Below, piece by piece: positions 62,252 through 64,000 of a stretch of 64,000 nt of DNA. Source of the DNA: Bacteroidales bacterium. GTDB lineage: Bacteria; Bacteroidota; Bacteroidia; Bacteroidales; UBA932. How positions within the stretch are numbered: the stretch's first letter is position 1; each line of letters opens with the position of its first letter. The translations under genes were made by a program, and so were the position numbers. Under the pieces are notes generated by a model. It worked only from the letters and a program-made list of their open reading frames with translations. It did no database searches and was not told the DNA's origin. The stretch is from assembly GCA_015060325.1 (NCBI GenBank), contig SUYQ01000006.1, positions 41,454-105,453 on the forward strand. Direction: 5' to 3'.

Positions 62252-63775
62252 TTATACGAGCGGCTCGCCGGTCATTGCTGCAGGCTGCTCGATGCCCATC
62301 AGCTTGAGGATGGTCGGAGCCACGTCTGCGAGCTTTCCGTTCTTCACTTCCTTTACGGAGTCGCCTGCGTTCACGACGATGAATGGAACGTCGTTGAGCG
62401 AGTGAGCTGTGTTTGGTGTACCGTCCTCGTTCACTGCGTAGTCTGCGTTTCCGTGGTCAGCTGTGATGAGGATCACGTAACCCTGAGCCTTGGCAGCCTC
62501 TACTACCTTCTCGACGCATGTGTCTACTGCGGTGACCGCCTTGCGGATCGCCTCGTATACACCTGTGTGGCCGATCATGTCGCCGTTCGCGAAATTCAAT
62601 ATAATAAGGTCATTGCGACCTGTGTTGATCGCCTCTACGAGCTTCTCTGTAACCTCAGGAGCGCTCATCTCAGGCTGAAGGTCGTATGTGGCAACCTTCG
62701 GAGAGTTTACGAGGATGCGGTCCTCGTTCTCGAAGAGAGACTCTGCTCCGCCGTTGAAGAAGAATGTAACGTGAGCATATTTCTCGGTCTCTGCGATGCG
62801 GAGCTGGTTCTTTCCAGCCTTTGAAACCACCTCGCCGAGGGTCTCCTGCACGTTCTCCTTGTCGAAGAGGATGTGAACGCCTGTGAATGATGCGTCATAT
62901 GGAGTGAGGCAGCAGTAGTAGAGAGGAATTGTGTGCATTCCCTGCTCCGGCATGTCCTGCTGAGTGAGCACTGCTGTGAGCTCGCGTGCGCGGTCGTTGC
63001 GGAAGTTGAAGAAGATCACGGCGTCGCCTTCCTGGATCCTGGTGAGAGGCTGGCCCTCAGCGTCAGTGATGACTACAGGCTTGATGAACTCATCGGTCAC
63101 GCCCTCGTCATATGAAGCCTGGATAGCCTCAGTGGCAGAAGTCGCGTGAACACCCTTTGCGTCAACGAGCATGTCATATGCCTCCTTCACGCGCTCCCAT
63201 CTCTTGTCACGGTCCATTGCGTAGAAACGTCCGCATACTGTAGCGACCTTTCCTGTTGACTTGGCCATCTCAGTCTCGAGAGCCTCTACGAAGCCCTTTC
63301 CGCTCTTAGGGTCAGTGTCACGGCCGTCCATGAAGCAGTGTACGAACACGTCCTCGAGGCCGTATTCCTTGGCTACATTGAGGAACTCATACACATGCTC
63401 CAGAGAGCTGTGTACGCCGCCCATGGATGCAAGACCCATGAGGTGGAGCTGCTTGTTGTTTGCCTTCACATAGTCATAGGCCGCCTTGATCTCTGCGTTC
63501 TCGAGGAACTTGTGCTCGCGTGCGGCGATGTTGATCTTCACGAGGTCCTGGTACACCACGCGGCCTGCGCCGAGGTTGAGGTGACCTACCTCCGAGTTAC
63601 CCATCTGGCCCTCAGGAAGACCTACGGCCTCGCCGCAAGCCTTGAGTGTGCTCATTGGGTACTGTCTGCGGAGAGCCTCGATGTATGGCGCTCCCTGTGT
63701 GTAGATGACATTAGACTCATCCTGTCTGCCCTCGCCCCATCCGTCGAGGATCATAAGTAGAACTTTCTTGTCCAT
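62252..63775 (-). CDS. gpmI: 2,3-bisphosphoglycerate-independent phosphoglycerate mutase
   Basis: This 507-residue glycolytic enzyme interconverts 3- and 2-phosphoglycerate using two manganese ions. It starts with the metal-binding [11 protein letters not shown]. The catalytic serine follows in [17 protein letters not shown] (about residue 61), [14 protein letters not shown] is in the phosphotransferase domain, and the second metal site is in [11 protein letters not shown] and [10 protein letters not shown]. The length is normal (about 510). It has its own promoter with a repeat copy in the leader and probably forms a short operon with the aquaporin gene. Confidence 0.97.
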   Translation of the reverse strand: MDKKVLLMILDGWGEGRQDESNVIYTQGAPYIEALRRQYPMSTLKACGEAVGLPEGQMGNSEVGHLNLGAGRVVYQDLVKINIAAREHKFLENAEIKAAYDYVKANNKQLHLMGLASMGGVHSSLEHVYEFLNVAKEYGLEDVFVHCFMDGRDTDPKSGKGFVEALETEMAKSTGKVATVCGRFYAMDRDKRWERVKEAYDMLVDAKGVHATSATEAIQASYDEGVTDEFIKPVVITDAEGQPLTRIQEGDAVIFFNFRNDRARELTAVLTQQDMPEQGMHTIPLYYCCLTPYDASFTGVHILFDKENVQETLGEVVSKAGKNQLRIAETEKYAHVTFFFNGGAESLFENEDRILVNSPKVATYDLQPEMSAPEVTEKLVEAINTGRNDLIILNFANGDMIGHTGVYEAIRKAVTAVDTCVEKVVEAAKAQGYVILITADHGNADYAVNEDGTPNTAHSLNDVPFIVVNAGDSVKEVKNGKLADVAPTILKLMGIEQPAAMTGEPLV

Positions 63776-63806
63776 TCCGTATATATTTTAAAACATTTAA
63801 TCCAAA

Positions 63807-63834
63807 AGATCCTTCGCTTGCGCTCAGGATGACA
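63807..63834. repeat. Dispersed repeat in the gpmI leader
   Basis: AGATCCTTCGCTTGCGCTC..GGATGACA, the same type as the copy in the metK leader (13001-13026), lies between the gpmI promoter and start codon, in the same orientation relative to the window. Confidence 0.75.
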
Positions 63835-63854
63835 TTTAATAACAAATAGCAGCG

Positions 63855-63862
63855 CAAAGATA
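63855..63862 (-). promoter_or_regulatory. -7 box of gpmI
   Basis: On the minus strand TATCTTTG matches the -7 consensus, about 80 bases before the gpmI start. No -33 TTG was found at 19-20 bases. Bases 63863-64000 hold no gene that I can support. Confidence 0.5.
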
Positions 63863-64000
63863 CAATTTTTCTCTTTATATTTCCTCTATAAATCCAGATC
63901 AGATACTATCACTGCGCTATGGGTGGCATCATGACTTCTCAGGAGTGCGTGAGGTGGCGCCACTATCAATGATAGCGGTTAAGATATAATATAACAATTT

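Overview
The window is chromosomal DNA from a member of the Bacteroidales. The evidence is SusC/SusD-type outer-membrane genes, many short-signal lipoproteins with BACON domains, GH92 mannosidases, a PG0541-type protein beside an RND pump, and promoters of the TTG-n19/20-TAnnTTTG form used by Bacteroidetes. Base composition looks close to 50% GC, which together with the gene content suggests an uncultivated gut or rumen lineage (Cryptobacteroides- or Rikenellaceae-like). The family is a guess; the order is well supported.

Layout. (1) 1-3.8 kb: an RND efflux pump (end of the adaptor, complete permease) and its small PG0541-type partner. (2) 3.9-13 kb: housekeeping genes: thioredoxin, a small outer-membrane barrel, a LOG-like nucleotidase, polyprenyl diphosphate synthase, DNA polymerase III delta', RicT-like PSP1 protein, TrmB, then MiaA, SmpB and MetK. 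metK lies behind a SAM-II-type riboswitch and leader terminator. (3) 13.4-18.4 kb: an Oar-like TonB-dependent receptor followed by a mosaic lipoprotein. (4) 18.5-30.9 kb: a nine-gene operon with three uncharacterised repeat lipoproteins, SusC, SusD, DUF4843, a PKD-like lipoprotein, a TlpA-like thioredoxin and an IPT/TIG lipoprotein. It has no glycosidase, so its substrate is unknown. (5) 31-45 kb: two large mosaic lipoproteins, two secreted nucleases (NUC1 and EEP families), a TonB-dependent receptor, a DUF5689 OB-fold lipoprotein and an M3 peptidase. I infer an extracellular nucleic-acid (or nucleoprotein) scavenging locus. (6) 45-46.5 kb: a REP-associated tyrosine transposase (RAYT) between two matching doublets of palindromes. 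(7) 46.5-58.3 kb, minus strand: a GH33-like sialidase, a membrane protein, a ROK kinase and three GH92 alpha-mannosidases, one fused to GH125. Together these look like a set for trimming mannose-rich or sialylated N-glycans. (8) 58.4-64 kb: an XRE regulator with a palindromic operator in its own promoter, a probable structured small RNA, a CotH-kinase lipoprotein, an aquaporin and GpmI.

Three families of small repeats run through the window. One (GATTTCTC...GAAATGACA or GATCCTTCGCT...GGATGACA type) fills many intergenic gaps and forms a 21-bp tandem array in frame inside the M3 peptidase gene. A second, 135 bp with inverted-repeat arms, sits in frame inside miaA. The third is the REP palindrome beside the RAYT. 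The in-frame insertions in two conserved genes, the RAYT/REP unit, the SAM-II leader, the candidate small RNA and the nuclease locus are the points most worth following up.
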